This document shows positions 23,328-33,766 of a DNA stretch of 64,000 nt, in pieces (position 1 is the first letter of the stretch; each line of letters opens with the position of its first letter). The notes under the pieces are model-generated. The model was not told the origin of the DNA and did no database searches. It saw only the letters and a list, made by a program, of their open reading frames with translations. The stretch is taken from NCBI RefSeq assembly GCF_027595985.1, contig NC_073302.1:164283951-164347950 (forward strand), read 5' to 3'. The DNA comes from Sorex araneus (lineage: Eukaryota > Chordata > Mammalia > Eulipotyphla > Soricidae). A program made the position numbers and the translations under genes.

Positions 23328-25925
23328 GAGAAGTCCCAGTTTTAGACACACTTGTGTCTCTAACATTTTCATTCCATTTTTGAAAGCCTAGTTGAGAGTG
23401 ATGAGAGGTTTTGGTCAGTAGGGAACTCTAAGGAGCCACACTCCAGACATACTAGGAATTCTGGGGAAGGAAGACTACTGGGCATAACTCACAAGCGAAA
23501 GAACAAAGGCTTCCCCTAGATATTATTCCTGTAACACAAGTAAACCTGATTCTGATGCAGAATATTCAAGCAAAGTAGAAATGGCAATTACGTGAGATTT
23601 GGGATGACTTGTGTGTCATTCTAACCCAGATCACATCTTTCAGTTCCTTGACCCGCCCATAAACGTGCCACTTTGCAGAAACATCAGCCCACACCATACA
23701 GAATTCCACATAAGATGAATTTCTGGTCTTCGTAATAAGCTTCATCTGATCTCCCTTGAAAGGTGGGAGGAGGGTAGCCTAGGGGAATTTCTATATGAAG
23801 ATTTCACAATGAATTTCTATATGAAGATTTAGCAGCCATGTCAGTGTTAGACCATTTAGTTTAGATGACTAATACATGATTTTTATCACTTTGTTCTTAC
23901 TTAGAAGGATCAACTACCTTTTAAGTCCTGACAATCTGTTTCTTCAGTGAGAAACCAAAGACAAAGAGTTATTCAGTTACTTATCCATCAAGTTGTCTCA
24001 TACTTGTATCATAATTGGACGAGACTCCAGTACTCAGCTTCCCATTTAGACAGTTTTTCTACAATGTAATTCCCAGTTGCGCTCCTTGTTTTAACTTTCA
24101 TCCTCTCCCATTGATTTCAAAAAGGATTATCTCTGCCTAACCTTATCATTTATCACAATGGTCCTACTTAGAGATGAGGAAACTCAGTTTCAAGGACAAT
24201 AAAGTACCTTAGATGATGGAGAAAACATCTTAGTTAGCATGTATAAAGTATTCATTTCTTTTGTGTTTCCAGAGTGTCTGACCCAGTGATCTCTTTTCCA
24301 TCTTTTTTGCAGTCCTTCTTGCCTGGCCTACTGCTTTGTTCTTCTATTAAGCAAACAGATAACACCTAATTCAGCTTAATTGAAATCATCTGGCAGATTT
24401 TTCCACTTCCTCAGCATAAATTTGCCTTCAACCAATCAAAAGAGAAATTTTAAATCTTCATTATTGAAAAAAAAATCTTCATTATTGAATAAGTATTTAA
24501 AAGAGATCTTTAAAGTATTCTTGAGAGAAAACCACTGTTATTCCCTAATTTAGTAATACATTTGCAAAAATGAAAGTGAGATATTAGAAATTGAAAATGT
24601 TATTTGATCCTTTGGTTTCAACTTTATCACACTTGCTTGAGGAAATCACTCTTCTAAAGTTGATCACTTTAGAGTGAGACTTGAAATTGATTTTAGAACT
24701 TGGTTTTGCCAAGGCATATTTTTTTACCTTGTATGTATATTTATCCCTGAAGTTAGTGGTATTGGCAGATATTTATAACCAATAGCCTTGGACCATAAGC
24801 ATTAAATTAGCCCAAATAAAATGTATTTGATTATTTTTTGAACACATTATTATTATTTGCCACACAATATAGGACATGTGTGACCTTCCTGGATAAGGCT
24901 AGAGAGGAAATTTTTTCTTTCATCTTTTCTGGAAAAATTAGCTTCTTTAATAATTTTTAAAATACTGAATTTGAAGGCAAAATCTCTCTTTATAGCTTAA
25001 TTCTATATTCTACTTTATGAAGAAAGAGTTGAAACTTCTAAGAGATAGCTCTGCTTATTAATTATTTATAGTCAACAAAATGTTTGCTGCGTAAAATATC
25101 CTAATGAGACACTCTATAGATGTTCCATAGTTGTAGAAGACAGTGGATGGATATGTTAATAAGAAGACACATGTCATAGAGTTTGACTAAAGAGAAATGA
25201 GTATAAGAAAAATTATTTACATACATGTGGTTGTTGCTTGGTGTCAAGATCAAACCAGAGCCTCAGAGTTCAAAGGATGTAATCTACCAATGAACTACAT
25301 CCTTGACTCCTTAAAGATGACGTTGTGAAAGATACCATGTTGAAGAAAAAGCTGAATATGAATGCAAGAGTGGGTTGCTATCTTTGGTCAAGCAAGAACA
25401 TTGAAGAAAAAATTATGCAGAAGTACAGAATTATAAAAGTTGGAGACTTTAAGGATAGGAGAAAACTATCTCAAAAACTTAAATTTGAAGTCAAAGTGCA
25501 TAAGATTTTCCTTCTCCTTCCGTTCTTTTGAAAACTCTAATTTGTTTATATCACCACACCAATATATTCTGCTGCAGTTTAATTGTTTAAATGTATAAAC
25601 TTTGTTTTTGTGGGATTTTGTTGTTGTTGTTGTTGCTTTTTCCTTTATAATATCCCTCTCACACTAAGTCTGATGAACCAGAAAGGAACTAGTGAGGAGT
25701 GAGCTGACACTAGGAGACCTGGGTGGTAACTGGTTTTGGGATTTCTCAAAAACGCATGTACTTGTGAAAGAGCATGTTGTAAGATTTTTGTGTACTACAC
25801 TATAGATGTTTTTAGAAAACTGCATAGGATTAGCCATTGAAATTCAAGAAAGTATGCTTAAACTTTGGCACTTGAAGATTTTAAAATTCACATAAAATCA
25901 TGTATGTGAGGCAAGAAGAAGGTGA
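23328..25925. other. Unique sequence with minor duplications
   Basis: Mostly unrecognised. A 20-bp string GAATTTCTATATGAAGATTT occurs at 23785-23804 and 23811-23830. A segment at 24130-24230 (AGAGATGAGGAAACTCAGTT) looks like an antisense MIR core. A tRNA-SINE-like remnant lies at 25238-25312. No gene is recognised. Confidence 0.45.
25238..25312 (-). mobile_element. tRNA-derived SINE head remnant, antisense
   Basis: CAAGATCAAACCAGAGCCTC and TACCAATGAACTACATCC resemble reversed B and A boxes of a tRNA-derived SINE. Not clearly the shrew family; could be older. Confidence 0.4.
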
Positions 25926-26261
25926 TATAAAATGGAGGCCAGTGTTCTTTTGAAAATGATTTTGCGCTCTCCACCGAGATGTAACCCTGGCGGCTGCACG
26001 TGTGCAGCCTCTCCACTGCTGAACGAGCTGATTCCAGAGGCCATCTAAACTACTTTTGGTACCAGCAGTTTCTTGCAGAAATGTCTCTAGGCTGGGAACT
26101 AAGCCGAGGCCCCATGCTGCCCCAGGAGTGGATAGGTTTTTCTCTCTCCCCTTTTCCTTGCTGGGGGCATGGCGTGGCGACCGCCATCTTATGAGGACCA
26201 CTAATGGGAGGTACGAGCTTGCAATGATGCAATTTCTGGCAGAAATTTCCCTGGACTTAGT
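25926..26261. other. CpG-richer block of unknown origin
   Basis: Richer in GC and CpG than everything to its left (for example CGGCTGCACGTG and GTGGCGACCGCCATC). It ends where the solo LTR target site begins. It has no frame or motif I can assign. It may be an unrecognised LTR or retroelement piece. Confidence 0.35.
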
Positions 26262-26270
26262 TACTAAAAT

Positions 26271-27309
26271 TGTAAAAAACTAAGGCTCGCCGAGGGGCGA
26301 GTGCACTCGTGGGCTCTCCGGGCGGCTCTGTCTCACCACCCGCGTTCGGTGCTCTGGAACCGCAGTGTGTGGACTGGATAGGGACGGCCGGTGGTCAAGG
26401 ACAGGCGAAGGAAGAACGAGGACCAAGCTGGTTGCTGATTAGTTACCGTTTATTCAATCTTCAAACTTTCTCATCTCCCACACTCCCAGCTCCGGCCTCT
26501 CTCTGGATCTACTGCTGCTTCTTTCCCACTTCTCTCCTCTCTCCTCCTACTTGTCTCTCCCACCTTGCCCTCTAGGCTACACCCAGCCAGGTAGCCAAAT
26601 CAACATAAGAAAGCCCTTCCTGAGGGCAGGGCACTCCAAAGCCCTTCCTCACTCTTAAGGTTTTTTTCTTTTCCTTAGTCCAGGAACTTATTAACATCTT
26701 AATACTAGTTATTTTTGTATGGACTTAGCAAGGGATACATTGAGGCTTGCAAGGCAGCTCTCCTGGCAACATCTTGCCACAGGTTCAGACCACAGCACTC
26801 AGGCCAGATTAATCATTCCTCACCCTAGCAGGGTCCAAATCTAGTTATCACTGTTTGGATCATGACAGCATTTGTCCATGATCAAGCTCATAACTTATAG
26901 TTAAGCATTAGGCACTTTGGCCAGGCCCATCTCGATGCCAGGGTAGCACACAACTCACCGCTTGCCCTGGGTCCTTCTCATCCCCCATCGGGACCGTGCT
27001 TTGGGGGTGCTAGGAAGTAAGGGCAGCTGAGGCTTAGGTTAGGAGAACAGATGCCCTGGAGGAAAATATCATGTAGAGTCAAATGACTCCCAGGTTACAA
27101 AAGCATAACATTTGTTAAGTCTTCCTGTGTCCATACAAAAAGGACTTGCTATGAATAAACTATGCAAAGGACTCAAGGAGAAGAGAAAAACATTATTTAC
27201 AAGTCAACAGAACACTAAGAAAGAAGCTACAAATAAACAGAGCAATAGGAGCACTGTAACGGGAGTAACCCAATAAACCTAAACTACTGAGGCTATGTTA
27301 TCCTACATA
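26271..27309 (-). mobile_element. Solo LTR, class II ERV type (copy 1)
   Basis: Homologous along its length to the element at 54972-56077, with a ragged 5' (U3) edge. On the minus strand it contains an AATAAACGGTAAC poly(A) signal followed by an AATCAGCAACCAGC R/U5-like region, the usual order in class II LTRs, and the plus-strand ends are TG...CA. No gag, pol or env sequence adjoins it, so it is a solo LTR. Direct repeat TACTAAAAT lies at 26262-26270 and 27310-27318. Orientation is less certain than identity. Confidence 0.75.
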
Positions 27310-27429
27310 TACTAAAATACATAAATCCAAAACTTCATATTTCTTCATTCTCAGTAATGGAAAAGAAATCATGAAATGCTTCCTTTTCAACAGGCCTGAT
27401 TCTGGGCGGGGGGGGGGGAACTCCAAACA

Positions 27430-27662
27430 ATAATAGTGAGTTTTTTATTGAAATATTGAATGTAAGCAAAGTAAAGAGAAAGTAAAGTGAAATTTATTAG
27501 CTACACAGGCGGGGTGGGATATGGGGGGTGGGAGGTATACAGTTTTTTTTTTCGTGGTGGAATATGAGCACTGGTGAAGGGATGATTGTTTGAGCATTGT
27601 ATAACTGAGACTTAAGCCTGAAAGCTTTGTAACTTTCCACATGGTGATTCAATAAAAAATAT
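27430..27662 (+). mobile_element. L1 3' end with internal rearrangement
   Basis: The right half is a clear L1 3' end: GAGCACTGGTGAAGGGATGA, GAGCATTGTATAACTGAGAC and GGTGATTCAATAAAAAAT, with a G-rich patch at 27515-27535. The left part (27430-27510) is AT-rich and not clearly L1. Confidence 0.78.
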
Positions 27663-28265
27663 GATTTTGCAAGATAGCAAGGTTGTCCTAGAAGCACCCT
27701 CGATTCAAGGAGATATTTTGGTACGGTGTAAGATGGTAACGCAATTTTAGAAAGCAGCAGCATTATGCTTTGTACTTACTTTATGATAATAAATTTGCAC
27801 TTAGGTAATCAAGTACCTGTACAATACATCATCTACTTGATGTGTCTTCAATGCATTCATTCAATTGAGTTGAATGAATGCATGAGTCTATGAATTAGAC
27901 TCAACTGTCCAACAAAGAAAGCAAAGGAGAGAATGAGAGAAGGATAAAGGAGGGTATAAGGGAGGTAGGAGATTGTAAACAAGGTGTTACCATTGTGAAG
28001 TTAATGGTAACTTGTTAATGTTCTGAAAGTCTTCTTACTTTGGGGAGATACTGCAGCAATGAGAGTGGTTAAAATTCAAGAAAAAGAGAAATCATTCCAA
28101 TAAAAATTGTACCATAAATATTCACTTAAGACCTGTAACCTTTTGAATATAATCTATCCCCTTCATCTATGACAAGGTTAGTAAACTATCACATTGTCAG
28201 TAATCTAAAATTCCTGGGAATTGTTTTAGAAATGGCTATGCATACACATGATTTTTAAAATCGTT
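27663..28265. other. Unique sequence with paired hairpins
   Basis: No transposon is recognised. It contains two adjacent perfect stem-loops (27851-27902), listed separately. Confidence 0.5.
27851..27902. repeat. Two adjacent perfect stem-loops
   Basis: First stem ATGCATTCATTCAA (27851-27864) pairs with 27870-27883 around a 5-nt loop. The second stem GAGTCTA (27884-27890) pairs with 27896-27902 around a 5-nt loop. No spacer separates them, and the first loop TTGAG can pair with CTCAA at 27900-27904. Confidence 0.9.
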
Positions 28266-28395
28266 AAAGTGCTACAGAAATGGTACAGTGGGCAGGGTGC
28301 TTGCCTGGCAAGAAGCTGACCCAGGTTTGATCTCTGGCACTTCGTAGAGTAAGCCCTTAACGCCATTCGTGCTACCCTCACAGCCTTAAAATAGT
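28266..28395 (+). mobile_element. Old SINE, truncated 3' end
   Basis: GTGCTACAGAAATGGTACAG, GGTGCTTGCCTGGCAAGAAG and CAGGTTTGATCTCTGGCAC give an almost complete tRNA-like head; the body is short and diverged. Confidence 0.72.
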
Positions 28396-28712
28396 TTAAA
28401 GCTTTGAAACATAGATAAAGCCAAAGAATCCACTATCGACTTCCCCTCCTTCAGCTGTACCATTCATAAGAATTAGCCCTCTTTTTCATGAGGCAATAAT
28501 GAGCTGACATCTAATTTTACTTTATACTATAAGTAAATTATTCACTCATACTCGAATAAAGAGAACAGTTATTGCCACTGATATTCAATTAGCCAATAGA
28601 ATATAAAGACCATCATAGACTCCGTGTCGGATTTTCAGATAATTTTATGATTTGCCAATTTTTTCTAAATCACATTTTGAGCAACAGTACTCCATTGTAT
28701 CTTATGCTAAAA
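28396..28712. other. Unique sequence
   Basis: No feature is recognised in this interval. Confidence 0.4.
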
Positions 28713-28725
28713 TATTCTTGAATAG

Positions 28726-28890
28726 GGGCCGGAGCCATAGCACAGCGGGTAGAGCGTTTGCCTTGCATGCGGCCGACCCGGGTTCGATCCCCGGCATCCC
28801 ATATGGTTCCCCAAGCACTGCCAGAAGTAATTCCTGAGTGCAAAGCCAGGAGTAACCCCTGAGCATCGCTGGGTGTGACCCAAAAAGCAA

Positions 28891-28941
<51 letters not shown>

Positions 28942-28948
28942 AATAAAG
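28726..28948 (+). mobile_element. Type A SINE, young, long AATA tail
   Basis: GGGCCGGAGCCATAGCACAG head, intact B box GGTTCGATCCC, CATCCCATATGGTTCCCC body and GCTGGGTGTGACCC end, then an expanded (AATA)n tail. Flanked by a 13-bp TSD (TATTCTTGAATAG at 28713-28725 and 28949-28961). Confidence 0.96.
28887..28944. repeat. AATA tetranucleotide microsatellite (SINE tail)
   Basis: About 13-14 AATA units derived from the tail of the type A SINE. Likely length-polymorphic. Confidence 0.93.
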
Positions 28949-28961
28949 TATTCTTGAATAG

Positions 28962-29863
28962 TATATGTTTGGGATATATAACTGAAAAGTTCATACTTCT
29001 AGTAAAGCCAGAGATGGAAACTTAGGTATGTAACTTTCAGGAAAACTTCAGCAAAGCCTCAGGCTAATACATTCACACTTCACTCACTATATTGCCTGGA
29101 AATGATTTTTGGTTGAAATATGTTTTTTTGAAAGTGTAGGAAGTTGATATTTTTTATCTGAGATATTCGTATTGCAGACATATATGCACACTTTTTTTTT
29201 TATCAGAGATGCTTAATCAATTTTTGGTTTACTTTTCAAGAAGCCCAAAATGAGTTCGGATTTTTATGACTTTGACTGGTAAATATATACACAGTAGAGA
29301 GAAAGTCCATCTCATTTTAAATGCATTTTCCCCAAAGAAGGCATATTTGCCTATCTCTATTTCCAAATTTTCATCATCACTGCAATAGTTTCTGGTTGGA
29401 CACATGCATATACCACACAAATTCTCATGCTTATGCGCACACACATAAACACACTTACACTAGAGCCATGTCATCCTCCCCTACTAGGCAATGAATTTTA
29501 GAAAATTAACATTGTAATTGCCACTGACTAAAACCCTGGCTTCAAAAAGAAGAAACAAATGAAAGAGTGCTTCAATCTTCATCCAAAGTCTTGCAGAGAT
29601 TTTTTTAAATGACATTACTTAGAAAAATAAGAATAAGGTTGATTAGATCTCTTATCCAACATTGATAATTATAGAATGAAAAGATGCCAAGAAATGAACC
29701 AATAAGGCAGGGTGCATGATTCTTTATAGAGGGGAAATATATCTTACATGACTCATGAGTCATTATTTTAAATATTTGTGTAAATATGGTTTAGTTCCTT
29801 ATCATGTTCTCTGATTATGTTTATGTTTAGCTCCAAAAGACAGCCTCTGCTTCTTTGTTTAAA
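28962..29863. other. Unique sequence
   Basis: About 900 bp with no recognised repeat or gene. A short CA/ACAC-rich stretch lies at 29400-29460. Confidence 0.45.
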
Positions 29864-29880
29864 ATGTCACCAACTGAACT

Positions 29881-30593
29881 GTCACTGTCACTGTCATCCC
29901 ATTGTTCATCAATTTACTTAAGTGGGCGCCAATAACGTCTCCATTTGTCCCAGCCCTGATATTTTAGCAGCCTCTCCCTACTCGTCTTTCTCAACGCTGT
30001 CGTATTGGAGGCTCTTTCAAGGCCAGGGGAATGAGACCTGTTATTGTTACCATTTTTGGCATATCAAATATGACACGGGTAGCTTTCCAGGTTCTGCCAT
30101 GTGGGCAGGATACTCTCTGTAGCTTGCCGGGCTCTCTGAGAGGTATATGTATACATACATATATATATATGTATATGATATATACATGATTTGTATATGA
30201 TATATCTATGATTTGTTGCCTACTGTCTGAGCCCCATCAAATATGGTGTGGCAATAATAGAAAACAAGTAGGGAGTGTCTTAAGATGTGTCACGGCCGCA
30301 TGGTTCAGGAATATGTTCACTCATATATGAGGCTTAGCCCGAGTGTGTGGAAAGCAGCCTGGAAGGTGGCGGCGGTTGGGTAGTGGAGGTCGGCTGCTGG
30401 GCTGGGTCTCTTGGGGCGGGGAGACCTCTCACCCATGCCGCTCTGGGGTGCCCTGAGTGAAAAAAGCCTGGTGCAGAGTCTGGTGGCATAGTTATGGGGC
30501 CTTATTTTATGCTCCCTTCCGGGAGAAGCAGCGTGAGTTCTGGAGGGTGGCCGATGAGGAGACTATCTGGTGCTGGCAGGAGGTGGCTTATGG
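29881..30593 (-). mobile_element. Composite type B-tailed retroelement, copy 1
   Basis: A single 713-bp insertion flanked by a 17-bp TSD with one mismatch (29864-29880 and 30594-30610, ATGTSACCAACTGAACT). On the minus strand it ends like a type B SINE (GGGATGACAGTGACAGTGAC) with GATATGCCAAAAATGG and the GCAAGCTAC blocks. It has an extra module of about 85 bp (29950-30035) and, upstream, about 430 bp of non-SINE sequence instead of a tRNA-like head. A TA-rich stretch (30146-30210) lies inside. No reverse-transcriptase frame is visible. Confidence 0.85.
30146..30210. repeat. TA-rich microsatellite in composite element
   Basis: TATATGTATACATACATATA-type simple sequence between the SINE-like and upstream parts of the composite. 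Confidence 0.85.
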
Positions 30594-30610
30594 ATGTGAC
30601 CAACTGAACT

Positions 30611-31758
30611 AACCTATTTATTAATACAATGTTTACAACGCCTAGAAATGAAGGTGGGCATACAGTAATCTTTTGTTATTTGTAAACTAGATAGAATATT
30701 CCCCCTAAGCTATTAAATATGTTTTATCATCTTTAGCTTAACTTTTTGATCACCACCATTAAAAATATTAAACTTTTTGTTGTTCATGAAATCTTAATTT
30801 TTCTATATAAAAGAATATTGTCTTTATATTTCTAAGATATATAATTGCATTCTAAATATACTAGGATTTAAATGATAGTTTTCTTATACAAAATTTTTCA
30901 TGTAAATTGTGTAGCTACTCAATATTTGGAATCATAACTATAGCTGTTTGTAAAAAAAAATTATACTTAGAAGGCTAAAAACTATTCTGATTACATTAAA
31001 TACCCAAGGAAAGCAGTATAGTATAGTTGCTAAAACTAAGGATTTGGAGAAGACGGCCTAATTTGAATCTTAGCTTCACTTATAACTCTCGATATAATCT
31101 TGGAGAGATATGGACCTTTGCATGTTAGTTCTTTACTCTTAAATGAAGTGGTGATAAATGCCATCTATCATGACTGTGAGGATTAGGTTAATAAATATCT
31201 GTTGGAGAGACTAGAGAGATACATATATTTACTCTTGTTAATATGAAATTTGATAATAGTAATCAGGATCTCATGAGGGAATAAGATGAGAAATATGTAA
31301 TATATGACACTACCCTAGAGAAAACATCTGCATTACAAAAATTAGACTGTGAAGAAAACCTACTTTACATCTTTTGTTCACTCTGGTAATATTTTCATAA
31401 ATTTTATGTCTCCCTTATCAGTTATTGTTCTTTAGTAACACACAAAAATAAGTTTTTAACATAAATATAGAAAAAATTAAGAATAGATTACTGTCAAATT
31501 ATCTATCTTCTGCTTTGATCTTCACTTTTATTTATAGTAATCTCTAGTTTTCAAAGCTGATAGTTTTAGATTTAACATTTTTCCTTCCAATGTTTAGCCA
31601 TTAACTGACTTGTTCATTTTTTTGTTTCTTTCTAATTTAATCCATACTTAGATCAGCATCATCTTTGCTCTTCATCCCCTACTTCTAATTCTTTCTGCTG
31701 CTCACTCAATTTCACCTGTACCTAACTTGAAGAGATATTTTTAAAAAAAGAATATATG
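30611..31758. other. Mostly unique sequence
   Basis: Contains one MIR (31012-31205). The rest is AT-rich and unrecognised. Confidence 0.5.
31012..31205 (+). mobile_element. MIR element, sense
   Basis: Follows MIR order: GTATAGTTGCTAAAACTAAG, AATTTGAATCTTAGCTTCAC, GTTAGTTCTTTACTCTTAAA and TGTGAGGATTAGGTTAATAA. About 190 bp, well diverged. Confidence 0.82.
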
Positions 31759-31768
31759 TAAAATCCTG

Positions 31769-32119
31769 GGCTGGAGCAATAGCACAGCGTGTAGGGCGTT
31801 TGCCTTGCATGCAGCTGACCCAGGTTCAATTCCCAGCATCCTATATGGTCCCCTGAGCACCAACAGGAGTAATTCCTGAGTGCATGAACCAGGAATAACC
31901 CATGTGCATTGTTGGGTGTGACCCAAAAAGAAAAAGAAAAAAAAAACAGCTGACCCGGGTTTGATTCCTCCGCCCCTCTTGGAAAGCCTGAAAAGCTACC
32001 TGCAGTGTATTCAATATGCAAAAAAAAAAAGAACTAACTAACAAGTCTCACAATGGAGACATTACTGATGCCCACTTGAGCAAATAGATAAGCAATGGGA
32101 TGACAGTGACAATGTGACA
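31769..32119 (+). mobile_element. Dimeric SINE: type A fused to type B
   Basis: A complete type A SINE (GGCTGGAGCAATAGCACAGC to GTTGGGTGTGACCC plus A-rich tail, to about 31946) is joined directly to a type B SINE that starts inside its head (CAGCTGACCCGGGTTTGATT) and ends with GGGATGACAGTGACAATGTG. One 10-bp TSD (TAAAATCCTG at 31759-31768 and 32120-32129) brackets both, so the dimer inserted as one unit. Confidence 0.9.
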
Positions 32120-32340
32120 TAAAATCCTGCCTCATTTGGTTGCATATATTTACGCATATATCTAGCAACCCTGTTTCTAAAATTATGAGACTCACCTTAT
32201 ATTTTTGGAATGAGTGATGATTAGTTCCTTGTTAGATCTCACTAGTATACATCCTAGTTGATTCTTCACCAGCACCTCTAAATAAAAGGAAGGAGGAATG
32301 ATTTTATGTGACAATATACCACTTTAAAAATAGTGATCTG

Positions 32341-32809
32341 TGCACTCATCTGTGGAATATAGAATAATAGACTAGGAGTCTAACACCCAAGAATAGTAGA
32401 AATAAGTACTAGGAGGTTGACTCCATGGCTTGGAGGCTGGTCTCTCATTCTGGGCAACTCGGAGAAGGGAACACCAAGTAAAATGTTATCGGAGGTCATG
32501 CGGGGGAGGGGTGACACATGCCGAATGTAGACTAGAGACTGAACGCAATGGCCGCTCAACACCTTTATTGCAAACCACAACACCAATCAGAGAGAGAGAA
32601 CGAAAGGGAATACCCTGCCATAGTGGCAGTGTGGGGTGGGGGGAGACAGGACTGGGGAGGGTGGGAGGGACGTTGGGTTTACTGGTGGTGGAGAATGGGC
32701 ACTGGTGAAGGGATGGGTTCTCAAACTTTGTATGGGGGAAACATGAGCACAAAAATGTATAAATCTGTAACTGTACCCTCACGGTGATTCACTAATTAAA
32801 AATTTTTAA
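32341..32809 (+). mobile_element. Young L1 3' end, 5'-truncated
   Basis: TGCACTCATCTGTGGAATAT, CACCCAAGAATAGTAGAAAT, a G-rich patch (32628-32672), GAGAATGGGCACTGGTGAAG and GTGATTCACTAATTAAAA. Perfect 14-bp TSD (AAAATAGTGATCTG at 32327-32340 and 32810-32823). Confidence 0.95.
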
Positions 32810-32889
32810 AAAATAGTGATCTGGTCTCACTGCTTCAAGTCATAAATTACATAAGAAGAAAGAACCAGATGTCTTTGGACTCAAGCTGT

Positions 32890-32976
32890 TGTCCCAAACA
32901 CTGTTCATGATTGGGTTTCAGTCATACAATGTTCCAATGTCCCCACCCCCATCACCCTCAGTCTTCTTCTGTGTCA

Positions 32977-33051
<75 letters not shown>

Positions 33052-33145
33052 TTCTCTCTCTCACACACACACACATACACACTTTGGGCTTTATGGTTTG
33101 TATAGTTTTGTAACTGTGTTTCTCACGGTGACTCAATTTAAAAAG
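32890..33145 (+). mobile_element. L1 3' end with 5' inversion
   Basis: The left part reads antisense L1 3' UTR (CACTGTTCATGATTGGGTTT, then a CT tract and TATGGTTTGTAT). From about 33100 the strand switches and GTTTTGTAACTGTG, TCTCACGGTGACTCAATTTA reads as the sense L1 terminus. The two parts are adjacent in a normal L1 3' end, as expected from twin priming. Confidence 0.75.
32984..33061. repeat. CT microsatellite inside an inverted L1 segment
   Basis: A nearly pure CT tract followed by CA units (33062-33080). Same element-derived tract as at 18.4 kb. Confidence 0.93.
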
Positions 33146-33596
33146 AAATGTTGAACTGACTGATGAAAACACTTGGTAATCAGAAAATTGACACAACCTT
33201 GCAAAATCACAATCACAGCCCAAATTAGTGTTGAAGATGGAACTCCAATCTTTAAGGAGTGGAAGGGTCTTAGTAAATGGGTTTTATTAGAAAATATTTT
33301 TAAAATCTCAATATCTTCCATTATCAAAAAAATTTTATTTTCTCTCTGGGTTTTACTCTTTTCTGTCTCTGTTGGATTCAATAGGGAAGTGAATTCTTGA
33401 CTGTGGAATTCCCTAGTCATAGCTATAGCCATACTTCTCATGCAAGTATCTCAGAGAACTAATCTCATTTTAGAGCCAGGAAAACTGATAGACATTTCAG
33501 ATGTGCTAGTGTTTAGTCCTCAGAAGAAAGGAAACATCCAACATTAATCATAAAGATATGGTACAAAGCCTAACATTATGAACTATAATTTAATTA
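33146..33596. other. Unique sequence
   Basis: Unrecognised; overlapping open frames of up to 102 codons on both strands cancel out as evidence. Confidence 0.4.
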
Positions 33597-33766
33597 TTTT
33601 ATTGTTTTATTTTGCTTGGGGGCCAAATCCAGCTGTGCTCTGGGCTTATTCCTGGCTCTTTGCTCAGGAATCACTCTTGGCAGGGTTATGTGATGTCAGA
33701 CATAGAATCCAGGTAAGCCACATGTAAGGTAAGTGCCCTACCCTCTGTCCTATCTCTCTGGCCCGA
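33597..33766 (-). mobile_element. Old SINE, antisense
   Basis: TTTTATTTTGCTTGGGGGCC, TTATTCCTGGCTCTTTGCTC, AGAATCCAGGTAAGCCACAT and CCTATCTCTCTGGCCC, a complete reversed element with the older GGGGGCC end. Confidence 0.88.
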
